Shown piece after piece: positions 1 to 10,781 of a stretch of DNA of 64,000 bases; the first letter of the stretch is position 1; every line of letters starts with the position of its first letter. The stretch comes from Pseudocercospora fijiensis CIRAD86. Taxonomy: Eukaryota > Ascomycota > Dothideomycetes > Mycosphaerellales > Mycosphaerellaceae. A program made the translations under genes and the position numbers. Under the pieces are notes generated by a model that was given only the letters and a program-made list of their open reading frames with translations, had not been told where the DNA came from and did not search any database. The stretch is from positions 3,644,596-3,708,595 of the forward strand of contig NW_006921535.1 of NCBI RefSeq assembly GCF_000340215.1, written 5' to 3'.

Positions 1-436
1 GTAATGTGCGCACAAGCTCCAGTCCATGGGTATTTCGATAGACGGCGAAGGATGTGTTTAGGAGGTCATTGGCGATGTGCACAGGTGCAACGAAGTTGAT
101 CCACTCCCCTTCCTCTGCAATTGCGTCCGGGCCGACTCCAGATCCTACCAACCATTTGACCACATCTGCGGTCGCTTCCGGCGACGGCCTGAGTATTTCT
201 TGGATTTCGTCTCGTTTGAGATGGTGACCATAGCTTGGTGATGTCGGATCTGATACATCGTACAGCTTCTGCTCTAGCAAACCAGGACTCGGCGCTGTCA
301 TTGCGATTCGTAGATGAAGGCGTTGCTCTGAGGACGGAAGTCGTATTTGTCTCCAGCCTTCCGGTGTGAGAGAGAGAGATTCCATAAGGAGGCCATTCGC
401 AAGGCCCAAAAGGGCGAAGAGCGCAGCACCACGCAT
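1..436 (-). CDS. Sedolisin-type (peptidase S53) secreted protease, N-terminal part, cut by window edge
   Basis: The minus-strand frame opens at the ATG at 436 and stays open for 145 codons to the window edge, so the C-terminal part, including any catalytic domain, is outside. Residues 1-15 (MRGAALFALLGLANG) form a short hydrophobic secretion signal. What follows reads as a pro-kumamolisin activation domain: LEQKLYDVSDPTSPSYGHHL, then an acidic helix region (KRDEIQEILRPSPEATADVV), then NDLLNTSFAVYRNTHGLELV. These are the usual landmarks of fungal tripeptidyl-peptidase/SED propeptides. S53 enzymes are acid serine-carboxyl peptidases that are secreted as zymogens and self-process. The family call rests on the propeptide alone; the Glu-Asp-Ser catalytic residues cannot be seen here. 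The gene is transcribed away from its neighbour at 2170. Confidence 0.85.
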   Translation of the reverse strand, partial: MRGAALFALLGLANGLLMESLSLTPEGWRQIRLPSSEQRLHLRIAMTAPSPGLLEQKLYDVSDPTSPSYGHHLKRDEIQEILRPSPEATADVVKWLVGSGVGPDAIAEEGEWINFVAPVHIANDLLNTSFAVYRNTHGLELVRTL

Positions 437-2169
437 GCTAGAATAGCTGATGGGCCTGGATGAGCAGAAGGGATAGAATGAGAAAGTGCTGCGATTGAGA
501 CGACCAAAGGCTCCTAGAAGCGCGTCCACCAAATGTACTCCAGTGCTCTGAAGCGCTTGCTTGAGGGGGAGGAAGCGAGTGTGGTATCCAGCGGACTCTG
601 GCGATGCGACAGTGGCAGTTAGTTGTAAGTAGACATGTGGAAGCGGTGATGTGCTCGGGTGATTGCCAACCGCTGCCGTGCTGACGTGTTCCACTGGTCT
701 ATCTGATAATACGCCAAAGATCACAAAGTTATTTCTCGAGGAGGTCTGCGAAGTCCGCGCCGAGGATGGATGGCCTCGCGCAAGATCTTGATTCTTGACC
801 GTCTTGTGCGGACGTTGGCCCAGGATGCGCGCAGCGCATGATTTCATCCTTGTCAATTACGCGTGGTGTTCCTACATATGATAATTATAAATAGTTGTGG
901 TGGTCTGTAAGTTGCCAGGTATTTCTAAACTACCGGTTGGGCAATTCGAGGGACCAGCGTAATAATAAGGAGTGGCCAGTCGGCGCAGTCACCGGGCCAT
1001 GACACTTGCGACCCATTGTGGCAGCACAGATTCGCAGAATGGGACCTGCATCCTGAAATGATCAGGCTTGACTTCGCATAGCGGTGCTAGTGTGATAAGA
1101 CTGCTCGTAATAATAAGTGCCCTAGCGCGACACCTCGTGGGCTTGATGCCAATAATACTCCGTATACTCTTCGCGGATGAGTACCTAGTTCTATCTCAAA
1201 GGGACACGTCCCAGCATGGGAACCTAGTTCTAGCGCACGACTTGATCCTGGATTCTTGGCTTCGTCTAGGGGTTTGACGCAAGAGGAGATCTTGTGTGAG
1301 CCTGTGAGCAGTGAGGAACGCCCGGTGCGTCCTCTTTGCTACAGCCGAGTGTGACCCATTTGGCGAATACTGCTGCGTGTGTTTCCGTGCTCAAAGGGCC
1401 CCGATGTGTGAAAAGATGGCGTGCTTGGAAGACGAACACACTGAGCACCATTATTCTAATCGGCCTGTCATTGTACAGCCAGGGTAAAGCGCATGACACC
1501 ACAATCAAAGCAGTTGTCGAAGTCGTCATGCAAGGTATCTAGCAACACGATCGACCCACAGCGCGGTCGTGCGCAGTTTGCACTTGGCTGCAGCTGTACG
1601 CTGTGCAGACATCGGTGTAGCTGTCCAGACGGAGCAGTAGTTCTACTCAGACAGTTCCATTCGTGAACAACGCATGTTGACGGGATTCTTCATGCACCGT
1701 GTCGGGTGCGTTTGGCGCAGTCCACACATGGCAGAGGCTTCCTTCTTTGCTGTTCTCCGCAGCGGCCATTTGCTGGAATCTTCATTCATTCCACATGCTA
1801 GCTGGCTATTCTATTGTTCCCCGGTCTTTCTGTCTGTGGCTGATTGCCTGCCCATGACCGCCTACGCGTAGAGATACAGGACGATGGTTCAGGCCGGATC
1901 GAAGGGTGGTGGACGGAAGGCAGGGCGTGAGCGACAACGGAGCCGTGCTGGTCGTGCTGATGCTGAGCGATGCAATTCTGCTGCAGTCGACTTGGATTTC
2001 GAATATTCTACGGCGTCGTGGTTGGAGTCTTGGAGAGCGCTGCCGAAGCCCCAAGCGTCGGCAAGCAAGATCCGACGAAATCCCCATCATCATCGACGCT
2101 TCTCTCTCATCTTCAATCTGGTGCACATCAGCCTGATCTTGACGCTATATTCCTACCTCCACGGCCTAC
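437..2169. other. Intergenic region between divergent genes
   Basis: This is 1.7 kb between the divergently transcribed S53 peptidase and DUF1365 genes. Only short open frames without recognisable protein features occur on either strand. A perfect TATAAATAG lies at 886-894 on the plus strand, but no gene can be tied to it. The region presumably holds both promoters. Confidence 0.5.
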
Positions 2170-4239
2170 ATGCTTGCAGGCAGCCCAGGCCGTGCGGCGG
2201 TGGAATGCGATATCCCCACTGGACCAATTGTCACGCTCGCCTGGACATTCACTACCCTGCTTTGGAGCATATTCACAGAACCACGGAAGACATTCGCAGC
2301 ACGAGTGCTTCTCTTCCAACCATTATGGATGGTTCGCATAGTACGCCGTGACCTCACGTGGGTCCAGGATCTCGCTCTATTTCTCGCGCTCCACAATGCA
2401 TATGGCCTTTTCTGCACAAGATCCTGGTCCCTGCCTTCACTTCAAGCATTGGATCTCAGAGATGAGACTTTACTGCTTTACTTCCAGGTATTCGCGCTTC
2501 TAGGAATCTGCGGGGGCTTTGCAGGCTCCATCGTTCTTCGCGGTCATCATCTGAAGTCCAAAGACAAGGAGGAGGAGGAGCCAGTCCGGGAGCAACGCAT
2601 CGAAGAATCACTTCTTCCACCACTGCTCATTCCAAGCCGTACCACGCATTCCAGACTGTTCCCTCGAAAGCACTCCTTCTCGTATACTTACCTTCTTGTT
2701 GGAGTTCCGGTGGGTCTTCAAGGCCGAGTGGCCAATGTGTTGTCGATCGACAGTCAGCGGCCTGCTTGGTTCGATGTGCGATCAGCCGATTTCCTCAACC
2801 GCGGAAGTCCTGAGCTTGGACTGGGAGAAAAGCTCAAGCGCTTTTTACACGCACAACGCGTTACCGACAGAGACTATGCCTTTGCTTATCTTGTCACGGC
2901 GCCACGTTTTCTTGGCTATAGCTTCAACCCGGTCTCATTCTGGTACCTCTACGACTCGGATACACGACTCAAATACATGATCCTGGAAGTCAACAACACA
3001 TTCGGCGAACGTCGCATGTACTTGTTGAAGACAGAGCCAAGCACAGGAGGGGACTCTGCGCGGTCATTCACATTCTCCGATGAGTGGGCAAAAGACTTTC
3101 ATGTTTCGCCGTTCAACAGCCGGAAGGGATCGTACTCTCTGCAAGCAGTAGATCCACTTGCAGCTTTTGAGCAAAAGGGTCACGTCGAAATCAACAACAC
3201 AATTGTGCTTCGCTCGTCTGGCGAACACGCAAAGATTGTAGCTCGCGTCTGGTCGGAAGGCATGCCAGAAGAGCCAAGCAACGTCACAACGATCGAGCTG
3301 GCCAGATTTATTCTCGCTTGGTGGTGGGTCGGACTAGCCACTTTTCCGAGAATCGTATGGGAAGCACAAAAGCTGTTCTTCAAAAGGAAGCTCCATGTCT
3401 GGTACAGGCCCGAGGTCACCGAGGCAAGCATAGGTCGAGATTTCACGAAAGAAGAGACGATATTGGAACAGTTCTTCCGCTCCTTCCTGACCAGCGCAGT
3501 TGAGAATGGCGACAAGCCTCTACGCGTGATCTACGAAGCGCCGCACAATAGTGGAGAAGAGATCGTCCTGTACTCTCCGGGTTTCACATACGAGGAGGAT
3601 CATTCGACAACAATGACTTTGAAAGTGCTTTCACCCGCATTTTACAGTCGCTTCATTCATTACGCGCATGCTGCAGAGGCTTTCGATCGCGAATGTCTTG
3701 GAACCGATGACAAGAATCGAACCATTGTCATTGATGGCGCTCAAGGACTGCCCACTCTACTCGACTGCATGAAGCACACAGACCGACATAAAGCAAAATC
3801 TACTCGCAGAAAGGGTGTCCTTCACGATTTGCGTTGGAATATCCTTCGCCGACTACGATGTCCTCCTGCTGTAGCCAGCTATCCGACCGACGAGAGCAGA
3901 CTCGATGTTGAGTACAGCACACATGACAGTCGATCCTTCAAATTCTCGGAATGCGATCGCTTCATCCAGACGGCACATAAGGATAGCAGCCTTTACTGGA
4001 AGACAGTCGTCAAATTATTCATCGCAGAGCGCATAACCTTCGGCATACCACTCCTCGTCGCCGTCTTCGACTGGACGGTTCGCATAACCATGATACTATC
4101 AGCCATGATCTACTGCGACAACTTCCCAGTCTGGGACATACTTCGCGCTCGTCCATTCCACAAATCCGACATCCCCACCAGCAGCATCGCTCTCGTCTTA
4201 GCAAACAGTGTACATATCTGGAGCAGTCTCAAGGGTTGA
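2170..4239 (+). CDS. DUF1365 family membrane-associated protein
   Basis: A single uninterrupted frame of 689 codons; the ATG at 2170 is the first after an in-frame stop at about 2137. The central part, from about residue 168 (HSFSYTYLLVGVPVGL), carries the DUF1365 landmarks: the conserved HSF start, a DRDYAFAYLVTAPRFLGYSF segment, then FNPVSFWYLYD and EVNNTFGERRMYLL. Hydrophobic stretches near residues 17-33, 98-120 and 378-398 and another close to the C-terminus suggest a membrane protein. A charged KDKEEEEP linker precedes the domain. DUF1365 proteins have no settled biochemical role. In bacteria they often sit beside flavin amine oxidase and cyclopropane-fatty-acid-synthase-like genes, and no such partner is visible here. 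Family assignment is firm; function is open. Confidence 0.88.
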   Translation: MLAGSPGRAAVECDIPTGPIVTLAWTFTTLLWSIFTEPRKTFAARVLLFQPLWMVRIVRRDLTWVQDLALFLALHNAYGLFCTRSWSLPSLQALDLRDETLLLYFQVFALLGICGGFAGSIVLRGHHLKSKDKEEEEPVREQRIEESLLPPLLIPSRTTHSRLFPRKHSFSYTYLLVGVPVGLQGRVANVLSIDSQRPAWFDVRSADFLNRGSPELGLGEKLKRFLHAQRVTDRDYAFAYLVTAPRFLGYSFNPVSFWYLYDSDTRLKYMILEVNNTFGERRMYLLKTEPSTGGDSARSFTFSDEWAKDFHVSPFNSRKGSYSLQAVDPLAAFEQKGHVEINNTIVLRSSGEHAKIVARVWSEGMPEEPSNVTTIELARFILAWWWVGLATFPRIVWEAQKLFFKRKLHVWYRPEVTEASIGRDFTKEETILEQFFRSFLTSAVENGDKPLRVIYEAPHNSGEEIVLYSPGFTYEEDHSTTMTLKVLSPAFYSRFIHYAHAAEAFDRECLGTDDKNRTIVIDGAQGLPTLLDCMKHTDRHKAKSTRRKGVLHDLRWNILRRLRCPPAVASYPTDESRLDVEYSTHDSRSFKFSECDRFIQTAHKDSSLYWKTVVKLFIAERITFGIPLLVAVFDWTVRITMILSAMIYCDNFPVWDILRARPFHKSDIPTSSIALVLANSVHIWSSLKG

Positions 4240-4304
4240 ATTCGCAGAAGAAATCCAGAAAGCAAAGCATAGCATAGAAATCGCAAATCATAATCTACTT
4301 ACAA

Positions 4305-4858
4305 CTACAGACTAAACTCCAATCGATTCCCAGCATAATCCCTCGCGAAAAATCTTGAAGGATACTCAACACCTTTCGCTCCACTATCTGCTTCTCCAGG
4401 TCTATCCGCTTCTCGCGGAGCCGCGGAATCGCCTCGTTCATGATGTTCCCAGATTTTCTGCCGGAGAGTGACGAGAGCTTCAGCTGAGGAGATTCTGAAA
4501 CATGGATGGCGCGAGGATTCGGGGTCGGCGTTTGGTCCGAATGCTATATGCACCTATACAAGATTCAAAATCAACAAACTCCCCTCGTCCTCGCCAAGTG
4601 AGTGAGTGAGGTATGGTATGGTATGCTTTACCTGCTGTCCCGAAGACCCAATATCAAACCTTGTACTCTATCTCAGCCTTATGCGTACTTGTGAATGAAT
4701 GGACATACATCCGTTAAAACGTACCATGCTAACGAGCCTTTTTGTAAACTTGGGACTTCTCGTGCTGATAGACCTAGCGTTTCGCCATAGAATTCGTGGG
4801 CTTGGTCGAGAGTGCCTGGTGGGACTAGGAGATTGATGTGTGCTATGCCGCTGATCAT
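4305..4858 (-). CDS. VOC/glyoxalase-fold family protein, three exons
   Basis: Assembled on the minus strand from exons 4858-4725, 4659-4632 and 4553-4305, with GT-AG introns of 65 and 78 bp; the joined frame gives 136 residues. Exon 1 opens MISGIAHINLLVPPGTLDQA and continues HEFYGETLGL, the typical first beta-alpha-beta module of the vicinal oxygen chelate superfamily (His7 is a candidate metal ligand). Exon 2 supplies WFDIGSSGQQ and exon 3 supplies HIAFG, then HPCFRIS and the closing RDYAGNRLEFSL, where the Glu is the usual second-half metal ligand. Length fits a single-domain VOC protein. Substrate cannot be read from sequence; relatives include glyoxalase I, fosfomycin resistance proteins and ring-cleaving dioxygenases. 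The stop is only 65 bp beyond the stop of the convergent DUF1365 gene. Confidence 0.85.
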
Positions 4859-5444
4859 TGTTTTTTTTTCCTCCTTTTTGGTTCCGGTCTTTTCAAGGAT
4901 CTTTGATGTATGTAGGAGTTGTTGATTGCGTCTGAATTGTGTCTTGACTCATGACAGCCGGGTGTAGTCGCCGTGCTGGAAAAGGAGCGGGGCTGGGCTG
5001 GGCTGGGCGGCGGGAGCTCTTGCCAGTTTCCAAGTGCGGGTACATGGCGCGGCAGCAACAGACACATAGATGAAAGATGATGGCAGAAATTGTTGGTAAC
5101 TTATGATATTATTGACATCTGGTGTTCAGAACAGTACACATTATGGGAATATGAACGCCAGCGAACGCTCCGCCTGCAGTTGCTTACTCGCTGAAACGCG
5201 TTCCAGTCTCCAACAAGAGATACGAGAGTCATTACAGTACAGTTCCATCCTGTCTTTCATTTGATCGTCTCTCCATATCCCTTTTGTACAGAATCATCGG
5301 TAAGATAACCAACTAGTTCATGGGCGACCAACGTTCCGCAGATTGCGTGGTAGTTGGACGCAGCATGGTGTTTATATACAGTTGCAATGCATCTCTTTCA
5401 CTGCTTTGCTGGGATTCGGTGATTCCTGGTGCACAGCCTGAAGC
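4859..5444. other. Intergenic region
   Basis: Upstream of the VOC gene and downstream of the MARVEL gene. It contains a run of nine T just upstream of the VOC start codon and short low-complexity stretches (for example a GGGCTGGGCT repeat near 4990-5010). No coding or RNA feature was recognised. Confidence 0.5.
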
Positions 5445-6006
5445 TTAGACCTGGCTCATGGCTGGGCCTCTGCGGATGCCACCTCGTGATGCACCTCCTC
5501 CCATTCCGGTCGCGGAGATGACGAGGGATCCGACGAAGGCAGCGAAGCCGAACCACAGAAAGGCGGTCGATGCCTGAGCCTCCCGGCACGCGCTGTGCGG
5601 GCTGCTTGCGCCGCGGATGACGCTGTTGGTATTGACGTAGCTCTATATAAATCGTTAGTCGATGGCGCCTCTCAGTCGCGAAACGATGAGAAAAACTCAC
5701 GTCTCTGCTGCAGCTGTGAACACCGAGTTTAGCTGCGAGCGCGACGGCAGCGCAGAACCAGAAGAGAGTCAAAAGACCGTCAAGGGCCAATGGAAGGAAT
5801 CCAACGAAGGCGTACTTGTCGTTCGCAGTTGCCGGGATCAGATATAGCAGGCAAAGCATTGCGAACGCAGCGCAGAACATGGTATAGTTGACGACAGCCG
5901 GGTCAGCACCCATCGCGATCATGTTACCAGTGAGGGCCATAATGAGCAGGGCCCAGAGGAATTCGAGGCCGCGCAGGGCGAGTCCAAGCATCTCCTTCAT
6001 TGCCAT
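5445..6006 (-). CDS. MARVEL-domain membrane protein, Nce102-like, two exons
   Basis: Exon 1 is 6006-5701 and exon 2 is 5642-5445, separated by a 58-bp intron (GTGAGT...ATATAG); the joined frame gives 167 residues. Four hydrophobic helices are visible at about residues 8-28, 40-60, 70-92 and 130-152, which is the MARVEL topology. The start, with GLALRGLEFLWALLIMAL, and the loop before helix 4, with CREAQASTAFLWFGFAAF, are characteristic of fungal MARVEL proteins. The tail is glycine- and arginine-rich. Fungal relatives such as Nce102 act at eisosomes and plasma-membrane microdomains and in sphingolipid sensing; that role is inferred by family. Without splicing the frame would run into an unrelated arginine-rich tail. 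Confidence 0.88.
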
Positions 6007-6801
6007 TGCTGCGGTGGTGGTGATTTACCGTGTAGCGGGTGAGTTGATTTCGTAGATGGTCGTATGTAGGGAGACCTTGATCGAGGCAGGAGTGAGCTCA
6101 GTACCTGTGGCAGTGGCAGTGGCAGTGGCAGTAAGAGAGCGAGAGCTCTTCAACTTGTACGCGCCTGCGCCTGCATGTGATGACGACATGCGACGCACAG
6201 ACTTGCAAGGCGATTACTGCAAGCGTGAAGCTTCGTACAGCACATTCCGCGGTCCAGCGAGACTTTCTGCTTCCTACACTACTACTGCGAGGGGCAGCGC
6301 GTTGTGTCTGATCGTAATGCTGCCGCCACGCTGGCGATTGGTCGATTCACGAGTTTTGCGCTGCACGCTGTTGTGCTGACTCTTCAAATGTATGTATGAC
6401 AAGACATCCTTGAATGTTTATTCTAATGGAGGTTGTGCTTGCGGTTGCGATGACGATGGCTCGGCGTGGCTTGATTGGAACGGCAACGGCAACGGCAGCG
6501 GGCGGAAACGGAAACGCGTTAGAACACAGCATTCCTCGACCGACCACCGCAAGGATATGCCAGCCGCATCTTCGACCGAATGCACTCGACAAATCGTACC
6601 ACTTCCCTTCGCCATACTGTATGTTGGCGTCATCTCAACCTGACCTCTCAGAAGCGTGGCCGCCTTCAGGTCCCGAGCAACCCATCTACATGTAGTGATA
6701 TGGTAGCATTGTCGTGCGACTTGACATCCTTCGTCAACGATAGCCGAAGCAATATCCAGCAACGCCATGCACAATGCGGTGGGTATCATGCTGCCTTCTA
6801 A
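6007..6801. other. Intergenic region between two minus-strand genes
   Basis: Holds the MARVEL gene's upstream region and the end of the SPRY transcript. Several overlapping short frames exist in all phases, none with protein-like features. Two simple repeats lie here: a GTGGCA array at 6107-6132 and an AACGGC-rich stretch near 6479-6500. Confidence 0.5.
6107..6132. repeat. (GTGGCA)n microsatellite
   Basis: Four full copies and a partial copy of a 6-bp unit, about 100 bp upstream of the MARVEL gene start. Confidence 0.9.
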
Positions 6802-8212
6802 TCATCCCTTGAACAACCAGTTTTCCTGGTTGAAAATGCACTCGAATTCCACACTGCCAAAAACACCAACCGCCGCAAGCAAGTCATGCTCGCCTTCCAA
6901 CCCTGTGATGTCGCCAGCGTCCTGATTCTTCGGCTGTTCCTCATGTAAGTCCCACCCGTTCTCTCGTTTGCCATTTCTCGTGAAGAAGACGTCGCAACCC
7001 GTGGTGATCCGGCCATGAACGGGAGGATGAAATGTCATGCCAATGCCGACAACATCACCCTTGCCAAAAGCTGGTACAAACTCGACACCACCATAGCTGT
7101 TATCAACATAGCGTCGGCCATCGTCTGAGTGGACGCCCAATGAGCCTCGATGCCATCCTGGCAATCGCCAGGCAGGATACGGAGGAGCGACAAACCCGAT
7201 CGCGATGCCAGACTCAACATTCTTTCCCGTCCCATATCGATCACCCACCCCCATGATCTTGACTTCAAAATAAATCGTTCGTTGCTGACCTGTTGCAAGA
7301 GGCGTATGATGTTGTGCAGCATAGATGGGCACGTCTGAGAGCAGGATGGTGTCACTAATGCCGCTACCCGTTCTCACATAGCTGGTGCCCATTGCTGGCT
7401 GATACTGTGTGACGTCCGTGGTGTTTGGTGGCACAGTGAGTCTCAAATCGCCAGCATCAATTCGGGACACTAACATGGATGGATGCTCATGAGCAGTCCA
7501 TAAAGGCGTTTCAGCACACCAGGCATGTGCTCTTTTGGCGTCATCAAAGTCAGCATTTGCTGCCGGGCTCCGTTCGTCGGCCATCGATGCCGAGAACGAA
7601 GGAGGCAGGCTCAATCTGTCATCAGCCCCCGTCCACGGGTCGTATTCTGGAGGCGCAACATCTGCCTCTCCACTGCTAGGGGTAGGCAAGGGCGCAGGAG
7701 ATGGAGTCGACTGAAAGCCAGGAGCTGTCCGACCTGGAGGGGGACCTGCAGGCGGCGAGTACTGCTCATCGTCCATGTTGACGTCTTGGTGACCAGGCGG
7801 GGGTCCAGGAGGTGGTTGATATTGCTCTTGATCTCGGGAGGCGGTGTTAGGCACATTAATGCTAGAAGGCCGCAATCCTTGAGGAATACTTAAGTGAGGC
7901 TCTCGGTAGGGATTATTCGAACTCTGTTGGCTTGGTCCGCCTCCAACACTCCACGAGGCTCTGCCATCAAAATTAGAGACTGCATTCAGGTGCATCACTG
8001 ATTTGTCGAGAACGAAGGTGGAAAAACGAGGGACATGGCCAATATCTGGGAATGTCTGGATGCCATGATCCAACAACGAGAGGCCATGCGTACCTTTGCT
8101 GCTGAGCAGATTGATCCTGTTGCCGATTGTCTTGCCCATTCTCGTAACCTGATTGCGCTCTGCGATAGCTTGGGGGTGCCGAAGGTGGCGGCTGATACTT
8201 CTTCTCGCTCAT
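6802..8212 (-). CDS. SPRY-domain protein with proline-rich PPPGPPPG repeats, two exons
   Basis: Exon 1 is 8212-8094 and exon 2 is 7960-6802, with a 133-bp intron (GTACGC...TGGCAG, CTAAT branch site just upstream). The phases match and give 425 residues starting MSEKKYQPPPSAPPSYRRAQ. The frame is also open upstream of 8212, but without an ATG. The N-terminal 190 residues are low-complexity: Gln- and Pro-rich, with two PPPGPPPG-type repeats around QYQPPPGPPPG and QYSPPAGPPPG. The C-terminal half carries a SPRY/B30.2 domain: RTIYFEVKIMGVG, ESGIAIGFVAPPYPAWRLPG, SLGVHSDDGRRYVDNSYGG, then GDVVGIGMTF and CDVFFTRNG. Proline-rich SPRY proteins in fungi resemble Ssh4/Ear1-type ubiquitin-ligase adaptors, but no transmembrane anchor or PPxY cluster is evident, so the adaptor role is only a suggestion. 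Confidence 0.85.
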
Positions 8213-8859
8213 GGCGACCACCCGACTCGCGGCCGGAGCTGTTTTCGTGCTCTTGACACTTTTATGGCTCCTTGTCCGTGAACAGCGGGCTGTGTGATGG
8301 TGGAAGGTGTGCCTCCGTAAGTTTGCTGGCCGTGGACCCTCCTAAATGTCGTCTTGGGCCCAATGGTCCAGCCGAGATTGTTGAGAATAGGAGAAAGAGA
8401 AGTCGGGAAAGTGTAGCAGTTGCAGTCTATGCCGGCGCCTGCGCTCTCCACGTCGTCCTGGGCAAATACAGCTCATCGAAGCATCTCCCGAAGTCCCAGT
8501 CCCGGCTAGTATGAGTGACACAGGCTTTGCTAAGGTGAGACAGGTATTGATAGCTGGCGTCTTGGGCAGCAAAACGTCGCAAAGCAGGGATACACCATCA
8601 TTTGCGACGTATGAAGAAGTCAGCCGTAGACTCTGCGGGCAAGGGTCGTAGAGTGCTTGCCGATTGAAGTGAGGCGCCTGTATGTGATTGGCCACGGGAG
8701 GAGTGTACAAGCATTCAACCGTCGGATCGTCGTCATCTTTCTTCCCTCGCGCATCTTGCATCAACGGAGCTCTGGCACCGGCGTTGGAGCTACGCTACGC
8801 GACCAGAGACCTACAATTTGCGCGACAACCCGCAATGTAGTAGGAATTAGAATCGAAGC
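8213..8859. other. Divergent promoter region
   Basis: 647 bp between the divergently transcribed SPRY and metallo-beta-lactamase-fold genes. No recognisable coding or RNA feature. Confidence 0.5.
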
Positions 8860-10071
8860 ATGGTCGACGATGCCTCACGACAGCTGCAGTCCGATCTGCG
8901 CAGCGCTGTCCAGGATGCGCTTTCGAGTCGACGCCCTGTCATTCACCATTTAAACGCAGATACATCGTGGCTTCTGCAGATACCTCGACCCGCCAATGCC
9001 GTAAAGCGAGGCGCGCGATTCTACTACAACATTTTGATTGATCCTTGGCTACAGGGTGGCCAGAGCGATGTAGCCAGTTGGTTTTCGCAGCAATTCCATG
9101 CTACACCCAGTGCTGTATCGTCTATCGGGGCCTTGGATGAACTCATCTTTGAAATAGAGATTTTGGCGTCTGGTCCGCGGTCGCATCTTGGTCGCAAAGC
9201 GACGTTTAACACAGAAGAAGAGCTTGGAAGGGAGAAGACTCTGATTGATGCTGCGGTCGTGTCGCACGAGTTCACCGACCACTGCCACAAAGAGACTCTT
9301 CTGGAGATACATCCCGATGTCCCAGTATTTGCAGCCAGAGAAGCGGCAAGGTTAATACAAAGTTGGAAGCACTTCCGCTCTGTCAATGTGGTCAACGTGT
9401 TCGGCAAAGGGGATGACACGGACTGGCGCAGCACGAGCACGCCGCCATTGCCAGAGTGGATCGGGATAAGCAGGCTATTGTCCACAGACGATGTGCTCTA
9501 CTACCACGCCGCCGTTATGATCGCATTCAACAATAGACATGGCAATGGCAAATCTAAACTGCTAAAGGTGAATAGCAGCGGCAAAAATGGCACGAGAAAG
9601 CGGCATCATTCTGCGATAGAACCCGACGAAGATGATGAACATGCCGAAGTGATCATATACACTCCGCATGGAGTTCAGCATGGCGATTTAGCGATTATTC
9701 CTCAGGCGTCTCCGGCATTGACGACGCTCGCCTTCTTGCATGGGCTACACGACGTGCGTGTAGGAACGGCGACTGGGAGGACTGCGCTGCAACTCAATCT
9801 AGGAGCTATGAACGGGCTGAAGGCGCAAAGAACGCTCAATGCACGCTATTGGCTCGGGACACACGACGAGATCAAGCGTGGTGGTGGACTTGTCGCGTGG
9901 TTCCTCCAACGGGACGTGATCACGTTGAAGGAGGCTCTTGAGCATGAGCGGAGCCAGCGTGAGCATGGAGCCGAAGATGCAGTCGGGGGAGAGATTGGCA
10001 AAGTCTTGGACAGTTTCGACGACATCAATTGGGTCGATTTGAAGAATGGCGAGTCCAGAGTTTTGGTATAG
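8860..10071 (+). CDS. Metallo-beta-lactamase-fold superfamily protein
   Basis: A single-exon gene of 403 codons. An early FYYNILIDPWLQGGQSDVA segment corresponds to the strand carrying the substrate-facing Asp in metallo-beta-lactamase folds. It is followed by VVSHEFTDHCHKETL at residues 133-147. This is the metal motif in a modified form, His136-x-Phe138-x-Asp140-His141: the classic HxHxDH has its second His replaced by Phe. Later landmarks are IIYTPHGVQHGDLAII and LGAMNGLKAQRTLNARYW. A charged insert (KRHHSAIEPDEDDEHAE) interrupts the fold around residue 255. The protein belongs to a fungal lineage of uncharacterised hydrolase-like proteins. Catalysis is doubtful without checking the remaining ligands. 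Confidence 0.75.
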   Translation: MVDDASRQLQSDLRSAVQDALSSRRPVIHHLNADTSWLLQIPRPANAVKRGARFYYNILIDPWLQGGQSDVASWFSQQFHATPSAVSSIGALDELIFEIEILASGPRSHLGRKATFNTEEELGREKTLIDAAVVSHEFTDHCHKETLLEIHPDVPVFAAREAARLIQSWKHFRSVNVVNVFGKGDDTDWRSTSTPPLPEWIGISRLLSTDDVLYYHAAVMIAFNNRHGNGKSKLLKVNSSGKNGTRKRHHSAIEPDEDDEHAEVIIYTPHGVQHGDLAIIPQASPALTTLAFLHGLHDVRVGTATGRTALQLNLGAMNGLKAQRTLNARYWLGTHDEIKRGGGLVAWFLQRDVITLKEALEHERSQREHGAEDAVGGEIGKVLDSFDDINWVDLKNGESRVLV

Positions 10072-10781
10072 CATGAGTGAGGTGGGAGCATTTCGCATTT
10101 CGCATTCATCAGAAGAACAGCATGATACCAGCACCGCAGCAACTATACCACGTTTTGCATGCTACAGGAACATCTACTTTCCATGTATTCCACGTGATAC
10201 AATTCCCTGGTACAGCAGCAAGGCACGCGACCTTATCCTCGGCTCCCAACATTATTCAATGCGTCGAGCTTCGAGCTTCCATACAGAGGCTCCCATACCC
10301 TGCAGAGTTCTACCAAGTGACACAACCATAATGAATTGTTCAATCAATGCTTCTTCAGGCATTGCTATCGCTGTCGGTGCATGTCGGCGCACACGCGGTG
10401 TTCCTGAGCGCCATAAGGGCAGATCTGCTTGACCAGCAGGATCGACGGTCGCGATACCACGCCCAATGGCTAAACCTAGACAGGGGCAGTCTGCTGCGTA
10501 CATATGTAGAAGCGGGTCTATCCTTTGCGGAGAGCCTCACTGTGACCCAGGTAATTGGTTCCACGCCATGTGCTCGTCTCGTCTCGGACAACACATGCAC
10601 CTACGTCGACGTTTGCACGGCACGTCACCGTCACCGTCACCGTCTTCCATACAGTACATGTCCCTTATCCCCTTTTGTCTCAATGATGCGTGACCGCACG
10701 TCCATCTCAACAGCAGCCGCGATTCATCCTGAGTACTAGCACACTAGCCCTGGCTTAGGCAGACATGCGATCGAGCCGGCA
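10072..10781. other. Intergenic region upstream of the histidine kinase
   Basis: Between two plus-strand genes. Several short overlapping frames but none protein-like. A CACCGTCACCGT simple repeat lies near 10625-10645. An ATG at 10765 lies upstream of the kinase start and out of frame with it, so it could be a small upstream open frame if transcribed. Confidence 0.45.

Noticed and set aside
298..507. Open frame overlapping the S53 peptidase start on the minus strand
   Set aside because: It is in a different phase from the propeptide frame and shows no protein-like features.
1068..2351. Several short open frames on both strands between the first two genes
   Set aside because: Overlapping in all phases, of low complexity, and unlike any family; the stop before 2170 separates them from the DUF1365 frame.
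4855..5067. 70-codon minus-strand frame upstream of the VOC gene
   Set aside because: Lys/Arg and Pro-rich with no family features; it overlaps the VOC start region in another phase.
7973..8221. Continuous reading through the SPRY gene's intron to an 82-residue product
   Set aside because: The sequence after the donor GTACGC is not protein-like, and splicing in phase restores the conserved SPRY protein; its nominal start is GTG, not ATG.
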